Shown: piece after piece, positions 1-6,969 of the stretch
Position numbering within the stretch: the stretch's first letter is position 1
How the letters are laid out: each line of letters begins with the position of its first letter
DNA from: Caulobacter vibrioides
Lineage (GTDB): Bacteria; Pseudomonadota; Alphaproteobacteria; Caulobacterales; Caulobacteraceae
Direction: 5' to 3'
Length of the DNA stretch: 64,000 nucleotides
NCBI RefSeq assembly: GCF_002858865.1
Contig: NZ_PJRR01000012.1
Location: forward strand, 248,001 to 312,000
Translations under genes and position numbers: made by a program
Notes under the pieces: model-generated
Told to the model about the DNA's origin: nothing
The model's input: only the letters and a program-made list of their open reading frames with translations
Databases searched by the model: none

Positions 1-120
1 TTTTACGCGCCGACTTGTCCCCGGCGTTGAGATCACCCGCACAATGGTCCCACCTCGTCGCGAGGAAAGGGCGCATGGCCAGCGACCATCGTGGCGGCGG
101 GGGGCGGTCGAGCGGGGATA

Positions 121-411
121 GGTTCGAGGGGGGTACTCGAACGGTCCGGGGCTGAGCTTGCTGGGCTCACCCGCCCGCCGTCGGCGTGGTCGGGGGAAAG
201 GGTTCGTCCCTCTTCGATCGCCGGGCGCTTCCGGAAACGGATACGCCCGGGTCCCGGTAAGGCCCGAACAGGGCCACCTTCCCGGGAGGCTGGCGGATAA
301 CGGCTGCGCGGAGCGTCGGGCTTCGTCGAAACGGTGTTTATCAAATTCTTCCGGACGGATGTCCGGCGCTCCGCGTCCCTTTCCATGACTTCAGCGGCTG
401 GCCGCGTGAAG
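121..411. other. gene-free, stem-rich block
   Basis: No convincing protein is encoded in the first 540 bases; the open frames here are proline/arginine-rich and protein-unlike. The stretch contains a run of perfect or near-perfect inverted repeats: 122-128/136-142, 221-227/244-250 (with an inner CCG-GAAA-CGG hairpin at 231-240), 253-257/282-286 enclosing 261-265/271-275, 307-315/367-375 (9 bp) enclosing 351-356/361-366, and 389-397/402-411. I checked for RNase P, tmRNA, SRP and 6S signatures that I know and found none. It could be a structured RNA, a leader for something left of the window, or decayed repeats. Confidence 0.3.
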
Positions 412-430
412 CAGCGGTGGCGTGTCCGAA

Positions 431-542
431 ATCCTCCCCCCAGCGGGAGAGGTGTCGGCGCAGCCGACGGAGGGGGAAGAGGCCGGCTCAACCGAACTTC
501 CCCCTCCGGCGCTTCGCGCCGCCTCCCCCGCTGGGGGAGGAT
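431..542. repeat. REP-like inverted repeat (CCTCCCCC family)
   Basis: The block begins ATCCTCCCCCCAGCGG and ends with the reverse complement CGCTGGGGGAGGAT, with an inner GTCGGCG-CAGCCGAC stem and a GGCGCTTCGCGCC stem. A near copy lies at 20037-20146. It sits directly at the 3' end of the isoaspartyl peptidase gene, whose stop codon follows it. Confidence 0.75.
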
Positions 543-544
543 TT

Positions 545-1423
545 CTAGAACGCCGCGCTGACGATGGTTCCGCCCGGCAGCAGGGCGGCGCGTTTCAGAC
601 CGCTGGAGACGAAGGGCATGGCGATGTTGCCGTCACGATCGACCGCGATCAGTCCGCCGTGACCGCCCAGCGCCGCGACGCTGTCGATCGCAGCCTGGGC
701 CGCCGCGTCCAGGGCCTCGCCGCCGAAGCGGACGCGGTGGGCGATCTGGGCGGCGACGGCGGCGCGGATGAAATACTCGCCCTGGCCGGTGCAGGAGACG
801 GCGGCGTGGCCGTCGGCCCAGGCCCCGGCCCCGATGATGGGGCTGTCGCCCACCCGGCCGGGCCGCTTGCCGAACACTCCGGCGGTGGAGGTGGCGGCGG
901 CGAGGCGCCCTTCGCCGTCGCGGACCACGCAGCCGACGGTGCCGGTGGGCAGGGCGTCGGGCGGATGATTGTCCTCGAAGGCGCCGGCGCGAGTGAACCA
1001 GGCGTCGGGATCCTCGACGGGCTCCAGGCCCTGCTCGCGGGCGAAGGCGATGGCCCCCTGGCCGGCCAGCATCACGTGCGGAGTGTGCTCCATCACCGCC
1101 CGGGCGGCCAGGATCGGGCTCTTGAAGCCCTGCAGGGCGGCGACCGACCCGGCGCGCAGGGTGGGGCCGTCCATCAGGCTGGCGTCGAGCTCATATTCGC
1201 CGTCGGCGTTGGGCGAGGCGCCCTTGCCGGCGATGTAGAGACCGCTGGCCTCGAGGCCGACCACGGTCTCGACCGCCACGTCGAGCGCGCCGGCGCCGGC
1301 GGCCAGACGATCGCGGGCGGCTTCGACGAGGCCGCGCATATGGGCGATCTCGACGCCGTAGTCGTGGCCGCGCTTGGCTCCGGCGCCGCCATGCAGGGCG
1401 AGACTAAAACGTTTGTTTGACAT
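545..1423 (-). CDS. iaaA: isoaspartyl peptidase / L-asparaginase (Ntn-hydrolase)
   Basis: The 292-residue product is a plant-type asparaginase that hydrolyses isoaspartyl dipeptides and asparagine. It opens with the family motif LALHGGAGA. The GTVGCVV block near residue 175 carries the Thr that becomes the N-terminal nucleophile after autocleavage, and it is preceded by the usual linker. TGQGEYFIR in the beta-subunit half is also typical. Length is slightly below E. coli IaaA (about 320). The ATG at 1423 has an AAGGAAG ribosome site. It is divergent from the quinone reductase gene. The minus-strand stop lies just inside the repeat at 431-542. Confidence 0.9.
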   Translation of the reverse strand: MSNKRFSLALHGGAGAKRGHDYGVEIAHMRGLVEAARDRLAAGAGALDVAVETVVGLEASGLYIAGKGASPNADGEYELDASLMDGPTLRAGSVAALQGFKSPILAARAVMEHTPHVMLAGQGAIAFAREQGLEPVEDPDAWFTRAGAFEDNHPPDALPTGTVGCVVRDGEGRLAAATSTAGVFGKRPGRVGDSPIIGAGAWADGHAAVSCTGQGEYFIRAAVAAQIAHRVRFGGEALDAAAQAAIDSVAALGGHGGLIAVDRDGNIAMPFVSSGLKRAALLPGGTIVSAAF

Positions 1424-1476
1424 TCTGCTTCCTTGGCTCGGCGTCCCGCGCTAGCGTCCGGGCTCTTAGCCAAGAA

Positions 1477-1491
1477 TATCCTTTTAGCGAA
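1477..1491 (+). promoter_or_regulatory. duplicated upstream motif, copy 1
   Basis: TATCCTTTTAGCGAA lies 21 bases before the quinone reductase start. Almost the same string (one extra T) occurs at 2547-2562 before hfsJ. Function is unknown; it may be a promoter element or operator shared by the two genes. Confidence 0.3.
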
Positions 1492-1512
1492 AAGATTTGG
1501 GGAGAGGCGATC

Positions 1513-2511
1513 ATGAAGGCGGTGCTCAGCAAGGAAGTCGGCGGTCCCGAGACCCTGGTGCTGGAGGAGCTGCCCGATCCCGTCGCCGGCGCAGGCCAGG
1601 TGCTGATCGACGTCAAGGCCTGCGGCGTGAACTATCCCGATGTCCTGATCATCGAGGACAAGTACCAGTTCAAGCCGACGCGCCCGTTCGCGCCGGGCGG
1701 CGAGGTGTCGGGGGTGATCTCGGCGGTCGGCGAGGGCGTGACCCGCTTCAAGGTCGGCGACCGCGTGCTAGCCTCGACCGGCTGGGGCGGCTACGCCGAG
1801 AAGCTGGCCCTGGAAGAGGGCCGCTGCACCCATATCCCCGACAACATGCCCTTCGACGAGGCGGCCGCCTTCGTCCTGACCTACGGCACCTCGTACTACG
1901 CGCTGAAGGAGCGCGGCGTGCTGAAGGCCGGCGAGACCCTGCTGGTGCTGGGCGCGGCCGGGGGCGTGGGCCTGGCGGCCGTGGAGCTGGGCAAGGCCAT
2001 GGGCGCCAAGGTGATCGCTGCGGCCTCCAGCCAGGAGAAGATCGATCTGGCCATCAAGCACGGCGCCGACAGCGGCGTCGTCTATCCGCGCGGCCCGTTC
2101 GACAAGGACGGCCAGAAGGAACTGGCCAACCTGATCAAGGGCGCCTGCGGCCGGGACGGCTGGGACGTGGCCTATGACGCGGTCGGCGGCGACTATTCGG
2201 AGGCCACGATCCGCGCGGCGGGCTGGAACGGCCGCTTCCTGGTGATCGGCTTCCCGTCGGGCATCCCGAAGATCCCGCTGAACCTGACCCTCCTGAAGTC
2301 ATGCGACATCGTCGGGGTGTTCTGGGGCGCGGCGGTGGCGCGCGACCCCAAGGGCCACGCCCAGAACCTCAAGGAACTGATGGACCTCTACGCCGCCGGC
2401 AAGATCCGTCCGTACGTCTCCGAGCGCTTCCCGCTGGCCCGCGCCGGCGAGGCGATCGCTCACCTCTCCAGCCGCAAGGCGATGGGTAAGGTGGTCATCA
2501 CCGTCGACTGA
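1513..2511 (+). CDS. zinc-free MDR NADPH:quinone oxidoreductase
   Basis: The 332-residue protein belongs to the medium-chain dehydrogenase/reductase superfamily, quinone oxidoreductase branch. It has an N-terminal GroES-like domain (GVNYPDVLII, PGGEVSG) and a Rossmann domain with the nucleotide motif LGAAGGVGLAAVE near residue 150. Zinc ligands of alcohol dehydrogenases are absent. It probably reduces quinones or enones with NADPH in the cytosol; the substrate is not predictable. The ATG at 1513 is preceded by GGGGAGAGG. A longer in-frame extension starts upstream but lacks family similarity. Confidence 0.85.
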   Translation: MKAVLSKEVGGPETLVLEELPDPVAGAGQVLIDVKACGVNYPDVLIIEDKYQFKPTRPFAPGGEVSGVISAVGEGVTRFKVGDRVLASTGWGGYAEKLALEEGRCTHIPDNMPFDEAAAFVLTYGTSYYALKERGVLKAGETLLVLGAAGGVGLAAVELGKAMGAKVIAAASSQEKIDLAIKHGADSGVVYPRGPFDKDGQKELANLIKGACGRDGWDVAYDAVGGDYSEATIRAAGWNGRFLVIGFPSGIPKIPLNLTLLKSCDIVGVFWGAAVARDPKGHAQNLKELMDLYAAGKIRPYVSERFPLARAGEAIAHLSSRKAMGKVVITVD

Positions 2512-2546
2512 AGGGGGCGTCGAAGACGTGGTTAAATCCCGCTAAG

Positions 2547-2562
2547 TATCCTTTTTAGCGAA
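2547..2562 (+). promoter_or_regulatory. duplicated upstream motif, copy 2
   Basis: TATCCTTTTTAGCGAA occurs upstream of hfsJ and matches the motif at 1477-1491. Here it is part of an inverted repeat, GCTAA at 2541-2545 and TTAGC at 2555-2559, which could be an operator. The role is inferred only from position and recurrence. Confidence 0.3.
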
Positions 2563-2614
2563 GGAAACAGGTTCTCTCCGCAGAATGTCTCCAAGACTAG
2601 GAGACTCTGCGGAG

Positions 2615-3535
2615 ATGTTCGTTCCTCAAGAGCAGAGCGGCCTCAACGAGGCCGCCCCGGCCGCGCCGCGCCGCCCTTACCGGCTGTCGCGGCGTCCGGA
2701 GGAGCGCGTGCACGTTCTGGGCGGGACCATGGACCTGGTGCGCCCCGAGGAGGTCTTCCACTTCGTCACCGGCAAGCTGGAGGCGCGGCAAAACGCCATC
2801 GTCGCCAACCACAACCTCCACAGCCTATACCTGATCGGCAAGGACCACCAGATCGGCCAGTTCTACAAGGCCGCCGACCTGATCGAGGTCGACTCGGTGC
2901 CGCTGATCTTCTGGGCGCGCCTGGTGGGCCGCGCCAGCCGGCGTTTCCACCGCTGCACCTATCTGGACTGGCGCGACGCCTTCTGGGCCCTGGCCAGCGA
3001 GAAGAACTGGAAGGTCTTCTTCGTCGGCGGCGCGCCGGGCGTGGGCGAAAAGGCGGTCGAGCGAATCCGCCAGGACTGGCCGAACGCCCGCATCGAGACC
3101 CATCACGGCTATTTCGATGCGACGCAGGGCTCGGCCGAAAACACGGCGGTCGTGGCCAAGATCCGCGACTACGCCCCGGACATCGTGCTGGTCGGCATGG
3201 GCATGCCGCGCCAGGAGATCTGGACGCTGGAGAACCATCAGGCCTATGGCCCGGCGGCGACCTTCACCGTCGGCGGGGCTTTCGACTACGAGGCGGGCGT
3301 CCAGAAGGCCGCGCCGCGCTGGATGGGTCCGCTGGGCATGGAGTGGCTGTTCCGCCTGATGTCGGATCCGCAGCGCCTGTTCTTCCGCTACTGCATCGAG
3401 CCCTGGTCGCTGATCGGCCCGGCCTGCGGCGACGTCGTGCGGGCGCTGTCCAGACGCTCGACGACGGGCGAGTCCCGCGCGGCGGAAAACGCCCGCTGGG
3501 AGCAGATCCGCGCCCGCAACGAGGCGGCGCGCTAA
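2615..3535 (+). CDS. hfsJ: HfsJ-like WecG/TagA/CpsF glycosyltransferase (holdfast polysaccharide)
   Basis: The 306-residue product is a GT26-family glycosyltransferase. Visible motifs: ANHNLHS (64-70), VGGAPGVGEKA (137-147), GMGMPRQEIW (194-203), VGGAFDYEAG (219-228) and GMEWLFRL (241-248). GT26 enzymes add a sugar to a lipid-linked intermediate at the inner membrane. In C. crescentus the equivalent protein, HfsJ, is needed for holdfast polysaccharide, is inhibited by HfiA and responds to c-di-GMP. I chose ATG 2615 because AGGAG precedes it at 2599-2603; ATG 2585 would add 10 residues with no ribosome site. The ortholog assignment rests on family and gene order. Confidence 0.85.
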   Translation: MFVPQEQSGLNEAAPAAPRRPYRLSRRPEERVHVLGGTMDLVRPEEVFHFVTGKLEARQNAIVANHNLHSLYLIGKDHQIGQFYKAADLIEVDSVPLIFWARLVGRASRRFHRCTYLDWRDAFWALASEKNWKVFFVGGAPGVGEKAVERIRQDWPNARIETHHGYFDATQGSAENTAVVAKIRDYAPDIVLVGMGMPRQEIWTLENHQAYGPAATFTVGGAFDYEAGVQKAAPRWMGPLGMEWLFRLMSDPQRLFFRYCIEPWSLIGPACGDVVRALSRRSTTGESRAAENARWEQIRARNEAAR

Positions 3536-3607
3536 CATGACGACTCCAGTGGGCGCCGTTCGCGGCGGGAACGTCATGCTGTTGAACTTCAGGGGGCTTG
3601 AAGTCTG

Positions 3608-3817
3608 ATGGGCCTGGATATCCGTGTCATGACCCTGGAGGCCAAGGAGCGCTCCAGCTTCGCCCATCGGGCCGTGGCCGCTCTGGGCCTGGTCAGCCTG
3701 GGCCTGGCCTGGGCGGTGCTGCTGGTCCCGTGCATGCTCTGGCTCGCCGTCACCCACCTGGGACGCCGCATGGAGCCCCTCGCTCGCCGTCCCGCGCCTG
3801 AAGGCCTCAAAAGCTGA
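3608..3817 (+). CDS. small single-span membrane protein
   Basis: This 69-residue protein has one clear hydrophobic segment (about residues 23-48, rich in Leu, Val, Ala) followed by a basic tail (RRMEPLARRP), suggesting an inner-membrane protein with a cytoplasmic C-terminus. I do not recognise a family. It lies 72 bases after hfsJ in the same direction. Between them, a 23-codon frame begins one base after the hfsJ stop (ATG 3537) and its TGA overlaps this ATG, which would couple all three. An AGGGGG stretch lies about 12 bases upstream. An association with holdfast export is speculation from position. Confidence 0.55.
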   Translation: MGLDIRVMTLEAKERSSFAHRAVAALGLVSLGLAWAVLLVPCMLWLAVTHLGRRMEPLARRPAPEGLKS

Positions 3818-3915
3818 GCCCCCGCCGCAAAGCCCCCTAGCCAATCCCGACTCGCTCCGCGAATATGATCATTGATCACTGACCCGCACGAGGTCGGGGC
3901 GCGGAGGAAGAAACG

Positions 3916-4806
3916 ATGGTCGGACGTCTGAACGGCAAGGTCGCCGTCATCACCGGGGGCTGCTCGGGCATCGGGCTGGGAACGGTCGAACTGTTCGTCG
4001 CCGAGGGCGCCTGCGTGGTCGCCGCCGACCTGCAGGACGAGAAGGGGCGCATGCTGGAGCAGCGCTTTCCAGATCAGGTCCGCTTTGCGCGGTGCGACGT
4101 CACCTCTGATGACGATCTGGCCAAGACCATGGCCCTGGCGGAAAGCAGCTTCGGGGGCCTGGACATCCTCTTCAACAACGCCGGGCACGGGGGGACGCCG
4201 GCGGGCGTGCCCGAACTGACCGCCGAGGCCTGGGACAAGACCTTCGCCCTCCTGGTGCGCGGGCCGGCTATGGGCATGAAGCACGCCCTCCCACTGATGC
4301 AAAAACGCGGCGGCGGCTCGATCATCAACACCGCCTCGATCGCCGGGCTGCAGGCGGGCTTTGGGCCTCTGGCCTATTCCTCGGCCAAGGCGGCAGTGAT
4401 CCACATGAGCCGCTGCGCGGCGGCCGAGCTTTCGCCGCAGAAGATCCGCGTCAACGCCATCTGCCCCGGCCTGATCGCCACCTCGATCTTCGGCGCCTCG
4501 ATGGGCCTGCCGCGCGAGGTCGCCGACCAGATGGCCGCCCAGATCGCCTCCATCGGGCCGAAGATCCAGCCGATCCCGAAATCGGGGCTGCCGGAGGACA
4601 TCGCGGCGGCGGCCCTGTATCTGGCTAGCGACGACTCGCGATTCGTGACGGGCACGCACATCGTCGTCGACGGAGGCATCACCGTGGGTCCGCGCAGCGC
4701 CTGGGACATCAACACGCCCTCGCCGATCCTGGCGGCCATGGGCATCACGCCGGAGCAAGCCGAACAGATGCGGGCCCAGTTGCTGGCGGCTGGCGGGACC
4801 GGGTGA
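3916..4806 (+). CDS. short-chain dehydrogenase/reductase (SDR)
   Basis: The 296-residue classical SDR has the cofactor motif TGGCSGIGLG near residue 14, NNAG at about residue 91, the catalytic Ser in NTASIAG and the YSSAK pair (YxxxK). An acidic residue after the second strand (AADLQDE) favours NAD(H). The C-terminal VDGGITVG is typical. It oxidises or reduces a secondary alcohol/ketone; the substrate is unknown. The start has an excellent GGAGGAAG ribosome site. Its TGA overlaps the GTG of the next gene, so the two are co-translated. Confidence 0.88.
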   Translation: MVGRLNGKVAVITGGCSGIGLGTVELFVAEGACVVAADLQDEKGRMLEQRFPDQVRFARCDVTSDDDLAKTMALAESSFGGLDILFNNAGHGGTPAGVPELTAEAWDKTFALLVRGPAMGMKHALPLMQKRGGGSIINTASIAGLQAGFGPLAYSSAKAAVIHMSRCAAAELSPQKIRVNAICPGLIATSIFGASMGLPREVADQMAAQIASIGPKIQPIPKSGLPEDIAAAALYLASDDSRFVTGTHIVVDGGITVGPRSAWDINTPSPILAAMGITPEQAEQMRAQLLAAGGTG

Positions 4807-5696
4807 CGCTCAGCCCCAATCTGCGCGGCGCGCTGTGGATACTGGCCTCTGCGGTCGGCTTCACGGTGATGACCACCCTGATCAAGTTCCTGGGCGACGA
4901 CTATCCGGCGGCCCTGCAGACCTTCTACCGGCAGCTGGCGGGCGTCCTCGTCCTGCTGCCGCTGATCGCACGCGACTGGCGCGGCGCGTTCCGCACGACT
5001 CGTCCCGGCATCGTGATCTTCCGGTCCAGCGCCGGGGTGCTGGCGCTGATCATGAGCTTCTACGCCTATCAGAAACTGCCGTTGGCGGACGCCAACGCCT
5101 TGTCGTTCACGCGGACGCTGTGGCTGGTGCCGCTGGCGGGCCTTGTGCTGCGCGAGCCGATCGGGCCGCGGCGGATCAGCGCGGCGCTGGTGGGCTTTGT
5201 CGGCGTGCTGATCATGCTGCAGCCCGGCGCGGGGGGCGTCGAGGCCTGGCTCGGCTGGCCCCAACTCTGCGCCCTGGGCGCCGCCTTCCTGTTCGCCCTG
5301 ACCATCACCGGGATGAAGGTCATGACCCGCGACCACACCCCGTTCGTGCTGCTGGTCTATGCGGCGGTGCTGGGCCTGGTCTTTGCCATCCCGCCGGCGC
5401 TCTTCGTATGGCGCTGGCCGACCTGGCCGGACCTGGGACTACTGGCCGCCATGGGCGTGATCGGCACATTGACCCAAGGGGCCTATATCAAGGGGATGGA
5501 GGCCGGTGAGGCGGCCGTCATGGCGCCGGTCGACTACACGCGGCTCGTGTTCGCCGTGATCGTGGGCTTCCTGCTGTTCCAAGAAGTCCCGCGGACGGCG
5601 ACGGTGGTCGGCGCGGTGATCGTGGTCGGCTCCACGCTGTTCATCTCCTGGCGAGAGCACCAACTTGCCAAGCAGGCTGCGGCCGAACCGACCTAG
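4803..5696 (+). CDS. EamA/DMT-family transporter
   Basis: The 297-residue protein has about ten hydrophobic segments arranged as two EamA repeats, the drug/metabolite transporter fold (S-adenosylmethionine, amino acid or metabolite exporters). Segment beginnings such as GALWILASAVGFTVMTTLIK and the second-repeat block GTLTQGAYIKGMEAGEAAVMA fit the family. It starts at GTG 4803, overlapping the preceding SDR stop (GTGA), so the two probably act on related compounds. Specificity cannot be read from sequence. Confidence 0.85.
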   Translation: MTLSPNLRGALWILASAVGFTVMTTLIKFLGDDYPAALQTFYRQLAGVLVLLPLIARDWRGAFRTTRPGIVIFRSSAGVLALIMSFYAYQKLPLADANALSFTRTLWLVPLAGLVLREPIGPRRISAALVGFVGVLIMLQPGAGGVEAWLGWPQLCALGAAFLFALTITGMKVMTRDHTPFVLLVYAAVLGLVFAIPPALFVWRWPTWPDLGLLAAMGVIGTLTQGAYIKGMEAGEAAVMAPVDYTRLVFAVIVGFLLFQEVPRTATVVGAVIVVGSTLFISWREHQLAKQAAAEPT

Positions 5697-5766
5697 AGCT
5701 TGGACGCCGTCGCCGGCGCGTGGTGCGAAAGCGCGCGCGTCCTTTCGCCCGCCGATCAAGCCCGCC

Positions 5767-5812
5767 AGAGCCCTTTTTGGACCCATCAGGCCGCATAAAA
5801 GGGCTCTTTTTC
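5767..5812 (+). terminator. intrinsic terminator after the DMT exporter gene
   Basis: An 11-bp perfect stem (AGAGCCCTTTT at 5767-5777 with AAAAGGGCTCT at 5797-5807) is followed by a T run. The 5' A/T tract also makes it plausible on the other strand. Confidence 0.8.
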
Positions 5813-5819
5813 AAAAGTT

Positions 5820-5872
5820 TAGAGCCCTCTTCGATCCGATAGCCGTTTCACACCCGTCGGAAAATGCTCTAG
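5820..5872. repeat. GCTCTAG-type intergenic palindrome (degenerate copy)
   Basis: TAGAGC at the left edge and CGTCGGAAAATGCTCTAG at the right edge match the element at 42591-42638; the left arm is degraded. It fills the galE upstream region, whose start lies 28 bases later. Confidence 0.55.
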
Positions 5873-5900
5873 CCATGGCGCGCTGCTCTTAGGGACCTCG

Positions 5901-6884
5901 ATGCAAACAGTTCTGGTGACTGGCGGCGCCGGCTATGTCGGCTCGCATTGCTGCCTGGCCTTGGCCGAGGCGGGTTTTCGCCCGGTCGTGTTCGATGATC
6001 TGTCGAACGGCCATCGCGAGCATGTCCAGTGGGGCCCTCTGGAAGTGGGCGACATCCGAGACGCCGCGCGCCTGGACGCGGTGTTCGCCGCCTATGCGCC
6101 GGTGGCGGTGCTGCACTTCGCCGCGCGCATCGAGGTGGGCGAGTCCGTCAAGAACCCCGGCGCCTTCTTCGACACCAATGTCGGCGGGACGATCACGCTG
6201 ATCGAGGCGGCGCGGCGAGCCGGCGTGAAGGTGGTGGTGTTCTCCTCCACCTGCGCGACCTTCGGCGATCCGGTCGACCTGCCGATGAAAGAGACCCACC
6301 CGCAGGCGCCTCTCAACCCCTATGGCCGCAGCAAGCTGATGGTCGAGCAGGCCCTGGCCGACTACGATCGCTATGTCGGGCTCAAGAGCGCGGTAATGCG
6401 CTATTTCAACGCCGCCGGCGCCGACCCGCAGGGCCGTATCGGCGAGTGGCACGAGCCCGAGACCCACGCTGTACCGCTGGCGATCCAGGTGGCGCTCGGC
6501 CAGCGACCGCGCTTCACGATCTTCGGCGACGACTATGACACGCGCGACGGTACGGCCGTACGCGACTACGTCCATGTCCTCGACCTGGCGGATGCTCACG
6601 TCGCGGCCCTCAAGCGCCTGCTCGTGGGGGGGTCATCAGAGACCTACAATCTCGGGACAGGAACCGGGACGACGGTCCGCGAATTGGTCGACGGCGTGGG
6701 TAAGGTGGCCGGCGCGCCCCTTCCGGTTGAGATCGCATCGCGACGCCCCGGCGATGCGCCAGTGCTGGTCGGTGATCACGCCAAGGCGCGAGCCGAACTC
6801 GGATGGAAGCCTTCCCGAAGTCTGGACGAGATCCTCTCGACCGCCTGGCGGTGGCATCGCGGGCGCCTTGAACAGGAACCCTGA
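5901..6884 (+). CDS. galE: UDP-glucose 4-epimerase
   Basis: The 327-residue extended SDR interconverts UDP-glucose and UDP-galactose using tightly bound NAD. It shows the N-terminal TGGAGYVGSH dinucleotide motif, the catalytic SSTCATFG segment with Ser/Thr, YGRSK (Tyr and Lys of the active site), YFNAAGA, and RDYVHVLDLADAH toward the C-terminus. The length is normal. It supplies UDP-galactose for surface polysaccharide, fitting the nearby hfsJ. There is no strong ribosome site (TTAGGGACCTCG precedes the ATG). It is transcribed separately from the DMT gene. Confidence 0.93.
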   Translation: MQTVLVTGGAGYVGSHCCLALAEAGFRPVVFDDLSNGHREHVQWGPLEVGDIRDAARLDAVFAAYAPVAVLHFAARIEVGESVKNPGAFFDTNVGGTITLIEAARRAGVKVVVFSSTCATFGDPVDLPMKETHPQAPLNPYGRSKLMVEQALADYDRYVGLKSAVMRYFNAAGADPQGRIGEWHEPETHAVPLAIQVALGQRPRFTIFGDDYDTRDGTAVRDYVHVLDLADAHVAALKRLLVGGSSETYNLGTGTGTTVRELVDGVGKVAGAPLPVEIASRRPGDAPVLVGDHAKARAELGWKPSRSLDEILSTAWRWHRGRLEQEP

Positions 6885-6969
6885 GCGCTCAGCGGAGCAA
6901 AACTCAGAAAGGGTTTATTCGTAACTCCTCCGGTAGCCTTAAAGGCGAGTGACCCTCGAGGAACGTTGC

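Noticed and set aside
33-491. 152-codon minus-strand frame at the left edge
   Set aside because: Composition is Pro/Arg-rich and protein-unlike; it runs into the REP-like repeat and has no ribosome site.
2532-2546. CtrA-like TTAA-N7-TAAG before hfsJ
   Set aside because: Only one half-site matches TTAA-N7-TTAA; too weak to annotate.
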